From: Polytrichum commune
Taxonomy: Eukaryota > Streptophyta > Polytrichopsida > Polytrichales > Polytrichaceae
Direction: 5' to 3'
DNA length: 64,000 bases
Assembly: GCA_950295325.1 (NCBI GenBank)
Contig: OX485804.1
Span: 42,148,429 to 42,212,428, forward strand
In this document: positions 7,637-18,430 of the stretch, piece after piece
How positions within the stretch are numbered: position 1 is the first letter of the stretch
Layout of the letters: the number at the start of each line of letters is the position of its first letter
Notes under the pieces: generated by a model
The model's input: only the letters and a program-made list of their open reading frames with translations
Told to the model about the DNA's origin: nothing
Databases searched by the model: none
Program-made: the position numbers and the translations under genes

Positions 7637-10482
7637 ATGACTGATCGGTATGAAAACAGGAGATCCTACCAGAACAGAGGTATACTTTTATGTGCAGTTT
7701 TCTTACATGACGGGGACCTGTAGCATGTCCTTTGCTTGCAGATGCAGAGTTGGTTAACTCTTGATGCTTTCATTGAGATCTTCAATGTAAGACAATTCTG
7801 TACAGCCTGCTAAAGACTCTGTTATCCTGCTCTGCTAATGCGTGAGCTGTGTTTTGGGTTAACCCATGGAGCTTCTTTATCTTCTCAGGACAGCATGAAT
7901 ACTCTAGGAATTGGAGACGTGGAGGTAGAGATGAGCGGTGTCGGGAAGCCCCCAAAGATCATTACAGAGGTAAAACCAAGGTAGCCTGTGGAGAGTCACT
8001 AGTATGCTGCCACTGTTGCCCTTCCCGTCCATTCTTAATCAAATGACTACGGTCAATCAGGGCTTATGATAACCAACTAAATATTGATGTGTTTATTCAA
8101 GTCAATGTAGGTAGCTAATTGTAGTCAGTGAGTCTCTGCGTCTTGTTGAACTTGTTTAATGCTGGAGATGATGGTAAAGTTGGATGGCCATGGGGCGCCT
8201 GTGGTTGCACAGTCCATTTGTCTGTCTGAACCACAGAGGTCTGTTACAGAGTGAAACGCCCACAAAATGTTATGCTTCTTTAAAGCTTTTGTTCACCTTA
8301 TTTCTCCTCTATCATCAGAGATGAGGTGATTCTCCCACATGCACAGTCAAAGATACTATTAGACCCAGAGCATACACAGAATTAATCAGTGACTCAGAAC
8401 ATAATGACAACTCACCACAGAACGGGCAGAGTGCCGCAGAGTCCTACTTTGTCTTCACGCATTTCTAGGACTACTTGACCATTTAGTGTCAAATTTCCAG
8501 ACAACAGGAGGGAGGACTGGCCTTCTGAGTGGATTCAAAGTGGGTGGTCCGATCCTGCCCCATCTTCCAGGAATAAGCAGAGCAATCAGTTATATGTCAA
8601 AGGTATGGTTCTTTGACCAGTTTGTGAATATCACTTCATTTCAGTGATAATTGTACAAGAATGTCCCTTTTCTACACAAGGAATATGCAAGTGTTCAGAG
8701 GAAAAGATGAGGTCTGTGGCTCCAAGAGCTTTCTTTGAGGGTGCTGCTGGAGATATACGTTCATTCTTTCAATGTATGTTGATGTTAATTTAATTGACTG
8801 GTTGTCTCTAGTCTGCTGTTTTGGTTAAAACTGGCATTTCTTTTGCTGAACTTGAATCTTGAAAATAACTCTAACAACAGGCACATGGTTAGTTCAGATT
8901 CCAAGGTGACAGAACTTGATGATAGGGGTTGCACTGCTGTTACAAACAACACGATAAGAGGCAATGATGGTTGGTTGTGGAATGCACCCGGGGAGAATTC
9001 AGAAGGTAAGTTACACTTCCTGTTCTGTTTATGATGGGGGCCTGCTGTAGATGAAGAGTTCAATTTCTGCAGCTTAATTGCCATCCTGACATCTACTCTC
9101 CATTGAGGATTCTTCTTGTGCCTTCAATCTTGGATCATCTTTTGAGCTATTCCTTGCATGTGTCAACAGATACCAAGTTGAAAGGTCATCATGGGTGGGA
9201 TGAAGTCAAGACGGCTGGTCCAGCAGGTATCAAAATTAAATTTCATTATGTCAGGTGTTTTCTAACAAATCTGCCTGTTTGAGTGGCACTGGGGCATGCA
9301 ACTTTATTTTCTAAAAGCTTAATTGCCTTTGATGTCTGTGACCCAGATGCTACAAGTGGGTGGGAGATCCTTGGATCAAAGAAGACTTTTGATTGGAGTG
9401 AGCCCCCACATATTGAGAGTGTGGACTCCTGGGATGATTCTGGTGTCAAAGAAACATGGAAACTCTACCAATCTGGACGCCTACCTGTGGAGGACGCAGA
9501 CCTTTACATTGATAAGAACATCAACTGGCATTTCAGGACATGTATGGATATTCCTTCATCTGCAGATGATAAGAGAAGGTTGCAAAAGGCATTCCCCAGA
9601 AGATCTGGCAGCCCTGTCATTTTGAATCTTGAAAGCTTACTTCTCGAAGGAGAAGCAAAACTCTTACAGGGTACAGGACAGGTGCATGTGAGGAAATCAA
9701 AGTCCAATTTGTCAGGTGCAAAAGCTAAGAAGGATGGAGAGATTAGTGGTTGGGATGTTGTCAATCAGTCAACTTCACCAGCCTGGCAAGGGGCACAGCA
9801 GCAGCCTTGCGAACCAGTATCAAGGGGAAAACGCAAGATCAGTGAGAGAGATGACAACAAAGATAAGAGCTATAGAAGTAGAGGTGGTATGTACATCAAT
9901 CCATTGCTTGTGCTGACAGGGTTGTGTCACCGATAGTGTTGCTATGTGTTCTGTTGTCAGTGCACGGTACTGAATGGCACCAGGGATTCTAGAGATGCAA
10001 CAATCTCCTCAAGATAAAATTTGGAAGATTGCGGGTCATTTCATGAATATTTTGAGAAAGCATATTTCCGTCCACCAATTCCTGCAGTAATTTCATAAGT
10101 TATCTGATGACTCTCCTCCAGTATTACCTAGGGTTCTGGAAATTTATTTACGTGACGTGGTTGCAACTTGTCATTGCCATGAATGATGAAGGTCACATTC
10201 TGATAGTGCCATAGTTGTGATTACATTCATGTGTCTGTGGACCAATAGAAGTTGCATCTGAACACATCCAAATGTTCGGGCGAACTCTATTTCTGCAAAT
10301 TCACACTTAGTGAAATGTTTTGCCCAGTACATTTTGAAGGTTATTCAGCAGCTCAGTTTCCACGTATAACAGGACTATGGCAGGTGCATGTACTCGGTGG
10401 GTGCGGTTGGCAAATGTTTGCTACAGGCAGGGATGATTGGTGTAGGAAACCAAGGTACTCCTCGAGCCACAGGTATGATTAG
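7637..10482 (+). CDS. GW-motif, Arg-rich protein of unknown function (7 coding exons, 327 aa)
   Basis: Exons: 7637-7679, 7889-7969, 8501-8602, 8898-9005, 9170-9226, 9347-9883, 10427-10482. All introns are GT-AG and every coding junction is in phase 1, splitting a Gly or Asp codon after its first G; each internal exon length is a multiple of three. The ATG was chosen because all three frames have stops just upstream of it. Residues 1-45 are rich in Arg, Tyr and Gly. GW dipeptides fall at 56-57, 100-101, 120-121, 135-136 and 265-266, with further Trp at 48, 52, 103, 147, 159, 168 and 277. Residues about 160-240 look like a folded module (Trp, Leu-Tyr, Pro-Val-Glu-Asp, then an Arg/Lys-rich 'KRRLQKAFPRRSG'). 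A basic 'KRK' around residue 290 could be nuclear localising. The tail is Arg/Ser/Tyr-rich. I do not recognise the family. GW/WG repeats are known in Argonaute-binding proteins such as NRPE1 and SPT5L, but five isolated GW pairs do not prove that role. Exon 8898-9005 has a purine-rich acceptor and is the least certain. Confidence 0.72.
8699..8740 (+). other. Possible extra cassette exon of the GW-motif gene
   Basis: After the acceptor 'GTTCAG' (ending 8698) 42 nt remain open in the phase used by the other exons, and a GT at 8741 would restore phase 1. It would add 14 residues beginning with Glu-Lys-Met-Arg. The donor ('GTGCTG') is poor, so I leave it out of the main model. Confidence 0.25.
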
Positions 10483-12560
10483 CTGGTCTTGTTTTACATT
10501 TCCCCTGCAATTGCTCAAGTTGCTTCTTAGATAAGAAACTACACTGCCAGTGTTTGCTAATCCAGGTGCTAACTTAGATATCTGCACATTGGGTTTGTTT
10601 CTAATTGGCTTATTATTGTTTGCAGTCTATTTTACATCCCATTGCATTTTGATAATTTCCTCGTGCTTTTGTGTGGACTAAAGTTCTTGTGTAAAGTACA
10701 GACAATAGAACGATGCAGAAGGGACTTGAAAAAATTTCATGATTGTTCATGAGATTTTATTAATATATTAGCACCAAGAGAAATAGGGTGCATAGTAAGA
10801 ATTTTGATACAAGTGCTACTTTTAGGTAAGTGTTTGATCCCTTCAGTGTGCTTTGTAGAAATCATTGCTTGGACCAGATGCAAAAGCAACTATGGCTAAA
10901 GATATCCACATCGGGAGGATCTTGGATTCAGTATCTGAGTTTTGCATGTTGTTGTCAATTGGTTTTAGGCTTTACCTCTGGGTTCTCTAGAGAAAATGTA
11001 ATTTTGTGGGCATGATGACATCAGACTCAACAGTAGGAGAATATGTGCCAGTTTTGGGCATTCGAGAATGGGGTTTATCATCCGTCTGACCTCCTTTAAA
11101 AGCAGGTGCGATACTTGACAACGGAGCTTTCTCAATCTGCATTGTCATTCACTGTCCAAATTTTACATGGTGCTGAAAAGAATGTGACATTCATTTCACT
11201 TCTTTTCCATGGTTTAGCAACTCGTGATGGCAATGTCCTTCATTTGTCTGGTAACTGGAATGAACTCCAGATAAAACAGTAGTTGATACATAGGAGGCAC
11301 AGTATGTTATGCTGTTCTTCTTTATTGCAATTGATTGTCAGTTGCCTGGAAGTGGACACTTAAAGCAAGTGAGCTAACCCTTTGAAGGTTTCAACTTTTG
11401 CTGCAGGAGGGCACTGTTTCCGCATCAGTTTTTCTCATTGTGAGATGGCAGGTGCTCTTGTACACATTAAATGAACCACAGAATATGTAGTCGATTCTGA
11501 GCATGGACGAAGGTCCCCTCATGTGATGGATACAATTGATGATATATATTTTAATCTTTCAACAAAAGCAGTAATAAGAGGAGCTCTATATCCTCTTAGT
11601 GGTTACCATGACACATAGATCTGACAGATTGTAGGAAACTTCTTTTCTTGATCAAAACTTGTTTCTGATTTTAACGCTGTTGAGCACAGCCTGTGGCAGT
11701 GGATAGATATGTTTTAGACTTCCCAAATAAGTCATTTGAGCACTTCCATCACTTTGCTCAGATAAAGGTGTAGGAAACCTTCGTCAAGAGCAACATATGG
11801 ATCACAAGCATCATTTCTTTTGTCACAAGGAGCATCCACTATTCCGGAGGTCATTTTGTCGATTGTGATCCATTCTTGATATGAATTGTTAAGCTTCCTA
11901 AATTTCCTTTCAATTGAACTCTAAATTTTTTCTGAACACTTGCTTTCTGGAAGTGAGTAGGCTAGAGAAAGAGTACCCCACTTCAACCATCCACTTGTGC
12001 ATTATCATGTGCATCATGAATCAGACACCTAGATGAAGGAAACTGAGCCTCATGTGCTCACTCTTTTCAAATCAAACACCTTTATTTGATTGGTACTTAT
12101 CAAGGCTTGTAGTGAAGAATGGTTGCCAAGAATAGTTGTGCTGAAATTGGACCCTCATAATATATTAACCGTTCTAGTTTCAATACCAAATCCATGTTAC
12201 AATAATTTACTGGAAACAGGTGAACCTTACCCAAAAGCAACCACTTAGAAAATTCATGTTTTATTCATGCGATGTTCAAAAGATGCAGGCTAAGATTTAT
12301 TGAACTCCTCTTTCATTTATCAGCAAGACCAAATATCAATCAAGAAAGTTTAATAACAGTATCTATGCTCGAATACTTAAACAGACAAGTAATGGTGTTC
12401 TTACCATCTCATACCATAGGGTGGGTTTACATCAGGGTCCAGGTCCAAGAAACTGGGGGTCCAAAGGCACCAATCAATGCACCATATTTTTGTACTCAGG
12501 ATTGCACCCAAAGCTTGACGCTTGGTTTCTCAAATCAGGAGTATTGTCTTGAGTTGGAAT
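10483..12560 (+). other. 3' region of the gene and unique intergenic DNA
   Basis: No repeat family listed elsewhere matches here. Open frames are short and have no domain. The 3' UTR presumably starts at 10483, but I see no unambiguous AATAAA signal nearby, only AT-rich words around 10755. A second, unrecognised gene with very small exons cannot be excluded. Confidence 0.35.
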
Positions 12561-12583
12561 TGTTGAGATTTGGTGGGAAAATG

Positions 12584-12741
12584 GTTTGAGATGACCCTAA
12601 ACTGCCATATGATAGTGGAGAGGTACCCAAAACTGAATGGAGTGGTCGACAGTTTGACTCCCGGCTATGAAATTGTCTCTTTACTTGACGGAAAAATCAG
12701 CCAGGTCACCACATGCCTCCTATGTTCCAAAGAAAGAAAAG
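12584..12741 (+). mobile_element. tRNA-derived SINE (family S1), 158 bp, with target duplication
   Basis: The body contains an A-box-like 'TGATAGTGGAGAGG' and, about 40 bp on, a B-box-like 'CAGTTTGACTCCC', the internal RNA polymerase III promoter of a tRNA-derived SINE. It ends in an A-rich tail ('CCAAAGAAAGAAAAG'). Flanks 12567-12583 and 12742-12758 are a 17-bp direct repeat with two differences ('GATTTGGTGGGAAAATG'), as left by retroposition. Diverged copies lie at about 31085-31205 and 55869-56034, both on the minus strand, sharing head, 'GAATGGAGTGGT' and the 'CTTGACGG'-like segment. The open frames that cover this region (12272-12589, 12570-12770) are therefore not genes. Confidence 0.85.
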
Positions 12742-12759
12742 GATTTGATGGGAAAGTGA

Positions 12760-13970
12760 TGCCACATTAGCACTAACTTCCCTTTTTTTATATGTTTCAA
12801 GTCATACCTTGGATCCATCCCCTAGTGTGAACTCCTTGGGTCCGAAATTTTGATCTCAACCAATAGATCACTTGATTTTGGAGTTCCTTTGGTCTTGAAA
12901 CCTGGTTTTAAATTAAACCTATCCTAATGTAGATGAAGGAAACTGGAATTCATGAAGGCTAATATGAATGCCGAGCGGCATTACCAATTTACTGCCCTCT
13001 ATCAATTAATGTCTAGTGTCAGAAAAGAGTGTGGTGTAGGGGATTTGGCAGCACCATTAGGGCAGAGTGGCAGAATTACCTATGTAGAATTACACATGTC
13101 CACTGGTTTAATGGCCCGCCAGTAAGTACATATATAAACTACGAGTATCATATGACTTTTTCAATTGTAGAGATTTCGAGTTAATATATAGTAAAATCGT
13201 GTCATGGCCCACACAATGTGCAAGCAAGCAGGCAGGTGTTTTTATGTATCTAAGGTGGAGGGTGCTTAAACCGACACTTTAAGCTATTGCACATACATAT
13301 GGCTATGTGGTTGATATGAAGATATGTATTCATATCAGCCTTTGGGCTGAACACTGGTACAAAAAATTATATATATATGATGAATATTCACAGTCAAAAC
13401 CACTAGCTTTTTTGACCCAATCCATCGGCCTCGTGTATGACGATCTTGCATATGATGAGGACCCCCACCTTCATTGCCTAGAACCAACACAACATAGTTG
13501 GGTACTAGACCCAAGCTAGATGAAAGCCCAACTAGTAACGGTGCACACAGCCACATGGCCACCTTCATGATCCCACCTGGTTCGCTTGCAAAACCGTCAC
13601 CTTGCATCCCGGGAACCGACCCCCCCTTTATGCAAAGAACTGACCCCCTTTGTGCTTTGTGGGCCTACCTCCTTGGCTTTGTGAATAGAATGGCTAGAAC
13701 GGTTCCCCACATGTGTATAGAGTGGCTAGAATAGGCATTGACAAGCCACCCTAAACCCACCTTGAACCCGAGTTAGAGTGGAGTTGGTTACCTACCCTAC
13801 ATGGAGGTAGTGGACGCTGCTATGAGGTGGCGTCACTAATGGCACCTAAAACCGTCACTATGTGGGCCTAGACACTCCTACACCACGGGGAATGGATCAA
13901 GGTAGTAGAGTGTTGGTAATTGGAAGGCGTTTATAGGTGTTGGTTTTAGCACCCTCTACCTCATACCAAT
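12760..13970. other. Unassigned DNA
   Basis: Part of this (13380-13960) is richer in G+C and has 70-90 codon frames on both strands, with no recognisable domain. It might be an old LTR, since it has several short direct phrases such as 'AGAATGGCTAGAA' / 'AGAGTGGCTAGAA', but I cannot show two ends. Confidence 0.3.
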
Positions 13971-14190
13971 GAATGGGGAGAATTGACTGCTAGTTACAAA
14001 TGAATGGGTTGAGTTTGAGCAAAATTTCAAACCATCAAGAAACATTACCGATCCATATAGAGTAAATTAGAGAATATTTCTCAATCTAATTAAAACAAAT
14101 CAATACATGTCAACATGTAACCAATTGGTCTTGGAAACACTAGGATCTTGATTGATTAAGCCTAAAAATCTCCCCAAACACTGATCTAAA
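13970..14190 (-). repeat. R2 repeat copy
   Basis: Aligns by eye with 25195-25415: shared 'GACTGCTAGTTACAA', 'GGTTGAGTTTGAG', 'TTGGAAACACTAGGA' and the terminal 'CTCCCC'. Reverse-complement copies occur at 34170, 34885, 39060, 40635, 41515 and 58315. Confidence 0.7.
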
Positions 14191-14619
14191 CTTATGTATT
14201 GTAACGCGCCTCTATATTCAAGCACGCTAAAATGTTCACAATTTCCAATCTAGGGGCTCGCCTCCCAACTTGGAGACACACACAAAAAAATACATGCATT
14301 TTCCTTCCCCCAAGCCTTACATCTATCTTTCCATAGTATCTAAGAGATACATTTAGAAGTCTCAAGTCTTATTAAATATGTACTAGAGTTTTCTTATCTA
14401 TATGCACCCTAACCTCTATAATGTCACTTCCTCTTCTATATCCCAAAAAGCCTAGGGAATGGATGTGCTCAGTTTAAATCTCCCTCCTTGTTGTCATATT
14501 TCCCTCTCATATATCATGGGTTTTGACATTAAAATAATCCACCAAACAATTCAAACCACACCCTTGCATGCATCATGTTGTCACCATTGTGATTATTTTC
14601 ATTATTGCAATATTTGTAT

Positions 14620-14774
14620 TGTGTTTATTCCGTAAGGTCACACACTACACCAATTCTCTATTATCATGCATCCATATTAACATTGTAGACCTCCTTTATA
14701 CCACGTGCACTTGGACATCCATCCCTGCAGTTTTCATCATCCTCAATATTCCATTTCCTAATTAGTCCATTACA
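14620..14774 (-). repeat. 3' LTR fragment of the chromovirus
   Basis: On the minus strand this begins 'TGTAATGGACTAATT', immediately after a polypurine tract, as an LTR should. Its first 64 bp (14711-14774) match 17889-17952, and positions 14620-14710 match the reverse complement of 18340-18425. The far end of the LTR is not identifiable; LTR sequence probably continues to about 14480 or lower. Confidence 0.7.
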
Positions 14775-17700
14775 CTCCTTCTCCACTTAAGTCATTGTCT
14801 TCAATGACAAAACTTGTGTAAGTTTCTATGAACTCATTTTCTATCTCCCATGATGCCTCATCCTCATAATAGTCTTTCCACTTAATAATTTTTGTCTTGA
14901 ATGAACTATTCCTTCGGTGTTGTGAATCCATCTCCAAAATTCTTTTAGGTCCAACCAACATCTCACCCTCATGTTCTACTTGAGGTAAATCTAGAAGTAC
15001 ATGATTGGGATCAAACACATATCTTCTCAACAAACTTACATGGAAAACATTATGAATTTTTTAGTCTTTAGGCTAGTTTGATGCATACGCCACTTGACCA
15101 ATTCCCTCGAGAATTTGAAATGGACTGCAAAATCTAGGAGACAATTTTTGGGATTGTCCAACATTTAATCCCAAGTGGTTAGGTGTGACTTTCAAAAATA
15201 CCTTCTGATAGGCCTCAAATTCTCTTAACCTCCTTCTTTGATCAACATGAAACTTGGATCTCTCTTGTGCTCCTCACATATGTTGCTTAGCACATTTCAA
15301 GACATCATGTATTTCTTGAATCATTTGATTCAAACTCTCGATTTTGGAGTTAGAAGTTGCTAGAGATATAGGGGTTCAACATTCTTGACCATGAAAAGCA
15401 TAAATGGACTCTTTCCTATGCTATTGTGGTATTGTTGGCTATAAGTAAATTGTATCTAATAGAACCACTTATCCCAAGATTGTTGTCTTTTTCCAATGTA
15501 CATTTTGAGCATGTCCTTCAGACTCACATTGGTTCTCTCAGTTTGTCCATCCGTTTCATGATGATATGCAAAAATCACGTTGATAATGGTACAACACAAT
15601 TTGAACAAAGATTTCCAAAATTCACTTGCAAATTTTCTATCTCTGTCACAAATTATTTGTCGTGGTAACCCATAATTCACAATATCTCTTTAACAAACAA
15701 CTTAGCTACTCCCGAAGCTATCACAATTTTCATTGTAGGCATAAAGTGAGCCACCTTAGTTAGTCTATCGAAGACCACAAAAATGCTATCAAAGCATTTT
15801 TTGGTAACTAAGAAGGTCCACAATGAAATTCATGGAAATAGGCTCTCATATTCTATTGGGAATTACCAATGGTTGTAGTAGCCCTAGATGTTTCACTTAT
15901 TCCACTATGTGCGTTTGACACAACAAACATCTCTCAACATAATTTCTCACATTTTTTTTTCAGACTATGCCAAAATAAATATTTTTTTGCTGCTCCACAT
16001 GTATTTTGAAACGCCGGATGACTTGAAGTAAGAATATCGTGACAATCATGGAGGATGTTTTTCTTATGATCACCTACGTCTAGCATACAAATTCTAGAGT
16101 TATATTATAAAATTCATGCATCTAGGGCATAAGCAACAATTTTATTTATTTTTTCTTGTGTCCTAGAATCTTTTGACAAACTCTCAAAATGAATAGAATA
16201 GAACACATCATCCTTATAAAATGGCTTGATAATATCAAACATAATATATTTTACTAAAGTTACTGCATTTACAAGCAGTCTATGTGACAAAGAATCTATC
16301 ACCACAATTTCTTTTCCCGTGACATATTGGATCTCAAAATAAAATTTCTTGCATCAATTCTATTCAAGGACTTGGCCTTTGATTTAATTTAGCTTCACTA
16401 GTTAAATACTGTAATAACTTGATTATTCTCAATCTTAAATTCACTACCTAATAGATAGTAACGTCAAATTTGCAATGCATGAATTATCGCTAACAATTCT
16501 TTCTCGTGAACTAGAAAATTTAACTCTCCATTGTTTAACTTTTTGGAACTATAAGTGATCACCATGCCTTCTTGCAATAAGATATCAACTATAGCCATAT
16601 CACTGGCCTCCGTGCATAAGTCCAACCCGCCTTTCAAGGGATCCATAATCCTCAAGACTGGGGCTTCTGTTACAACTTTCTTCAAAGCCTCAAAGCTTGC
16701 ATGACAATCGATAGTCCAAGTGATCTTTTCAAATTTATCATGTAGCAAATTTGTCATGGGGCTGCAATCTTGGCAAAATCCTTTACATACTTCCCCATGT
16801 ACGATTTTAGTCTCTCCTTTGGCATGGGCCACCTAATTACAATCTTGTTCATTTTAGGATCACTTGAGACACCTTCAACAAACAACACATGTCGAAGATA
16901 TTCACTCTTAGTACAAAAAAATTGACATTTGCTTCTCTTAACATACAATTTATATATTTTTTAAACTTTAAACACTTTTTCAAGATGTTTCTTATAGTCC
17001 TCCACATTTTTGGAAAACACCAATATGTCATGCATGCAAATAAGGATGAAGACTCCCAAATAGTCATTTGAATATAGTATTCATGAGATTCATTAATGTG
17101 GTAGGTGTGTTGGTAAGTCCAAAAGACATTACCAAATATTCACAATGACCAAAATGACTACAAAAGGTCATTTTCTCAATGTCACGCTCTTTGACTGTAA
17201 GTTGGTTGTATCTAGTCTTCAAATCAAATTTGAAAACTTCTTAGCCCCATTCAAGTGATCAACCAATTCATCAAATATAGGCAATGGATACTTATTCTTG
17301 ATGACAAACTTATTTAGACCTTTATAATCCACACAAAGGCTTGACCTACCATTTTTCTTCATTTGGAATAACATAGGAGCACCCCACAAAGGTTTGCAAG
17401 GTCTAATGTACCCCTTATTTAACAAATCTTTTAGTTGAGGTTGCAATTCAACAATTTTCTCAAAAGAATGTCTATATAATGCCTTAGCTATCCGTGTCAC
17501 ACTAGGCATCAATTTGAAAGCATGATCTATCTCTCTTTCAAGCAGTTCCTCTGGCAACTCTCCTGGGAAAATATCATGATGATTTGCAGAAAAATCCTCA
17601 ACAACTATTGGTTCTTTGCCACTTGATTTAGATTCATTTGAAAATTTAAAAATATCGACTGCAAAGACTTTTTGTTTCTTTCTTAAATATCTTTTCATTT

Positions 17701-17806
17701 GTGTCACCAAAATCAAAGGTGCCTTAGGTTGAGCTCTCTTACTTTTGATCTTGAGTGGGTTTTCCATTGGAAAATCTACCATGAACCTCTCCATGCTTGC
17801 AAGCAA
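14770..17806 (-). pseudogene. Ty3/gypsy chromovirus pol remnant (RT-RNase H-integrase-chromodomain)
   Basis: Reading on the minus strand: 17806-17219 is open and carries the N-terminal half of reverse transcriptase ('WGAPMLFQMKKNG', 'CVDYKGLNK', 'YPLPIFDEL'). The next part is frameshifted; the YVDD-type catalytic box near 17025 has decayed to Met-His-Asp before Ile-Leu-Val-Phe. RNase H follows (about 16770-16464, ending 'HEKELLAIIHAL'). Integrase has an HHCC zinc region (about 16050-15900) and 'DRDRKFASEFW' plus 'TDGQTER' (15680-15456). The C-terminus (15033-14770) is a chromodomain: 'VGPKRILEMD' ... 'IKWKDYYEDEASWE'. The order RT, RNase H, integrase, chromodomain is that of chromoviruses. 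Gag and protease are absent; the first pol codons lie only about 80 bp from the 5' LTR fragment. Many stops make it inactive. Confidence 0.93.
14775..14788 (-). promoter_or_regulatory. Polypurine tract of the chromovirus
   Basis: The minus strand reads 'AAGTGGAGAAGGAG' directly before the LTR start. A purine-rich tract at this exact place primes plus-strand synthesis in LTR retrotransposons. The tract overlaps the last codons of pol, and the pol stop codon (TAA, 14770-14772) lies inside the LTR's first bases. Confidence 0.7.
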
Positions 17807-17875
17807 TCCATATGATCCTCACTCTTCAATATGGATGATACCTATCATTCTTCTTATCAACCAACATGTGTTCAT

Positions 17876-17952
17876 CCACGTATCTATCCTTGGACATCTA
17901 TCCCTACAATTTTCATCATCCTCAATATTCCATTTCGAATTAGTCCATTACA
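17876..17952 (-). repeat. 5' LTR fragment of the chromovirus
   Basis: The minus strand begins 'TGTAATGGACTAATTCG' at 17952 and matches the start of the 3' LTR for about 64 bp with few differences, then diverges. Its position upstream of pol, in the same orientation, makes it the 5' LTR, with most of the LTR, leader, gag and protease deleted between here and 17806. Confidence 0.65.
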
Positions 17953-17984
17953 TCTACCTTTTGTGTTGTGAGAAAAATGAACAG

Positions 17985-18165
17985 GAGAACCGACCACCAA
18001 TTACAAACAAACTTGGTTGAGTTTGAGAATGAACCGGTTGAAGCTCAAAACTTCAGGAAAATTACCAATCGTTCTAGGCGGATCTATGAAATATACCTCA
18101 AATTCATAAATTATTTAAAAAAAGACCCCAAAGATCACAAACATGTCACTCAACATTATGAAGCA
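17985..18165 (-). repeat. R2 repeat copy, partial
   Basis: Carries 'GGTTGAGTTTGAGAATGAAC', 'AACTTCAGGAAAATTACC', 'GATCTATGAAATATACCTC' and 'AAAGATCACAAACATGTC', each alignable to 25215-25360. Confidence 0.65.
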
Positions 18166-18266
18166 ATGTGCGCTCACTCAAGTGGCCCTTGAGAACATAA
18201 CCATGAGAATATACCCCAACCTAGTGCAAATTCAAACTTAATATGGGGCATCCCATGGTTATATTA

Positions 18267-18430
18267 TTAAGGGGCCACATGAACGAATGCACGCTGCTTC
18301 TTAATAATGTTACACTCTAAACTCCATAGTATCGCACTTGTGGCAACCAAAGTGCACGTGATATTATGGGGTTTTGTAGTGTTAACATGGATGCGTGATA
18401 ATATAGAATTAGTGTAGCACGTGACATTAT
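18267..18430 (+). repeat. Inverted fragment of the chromovirus LTR
   Basis: The reverse complement of 18340-18425 aligns with 14620-14710 ('CTATTATCATGCATCC', 'CCACGTGCACTTGG' on the other copy). It is opposite in orientation to the neighbouring element, so it comes from a second insertion or an inversion. Confidence 0.65.

Noticed and set aside
13335..13734. Overlapping 70-90 codon frames on both strands
   Set aside because: No recognisable domain; openness on both strands fits GC-richer non-coding DNA.
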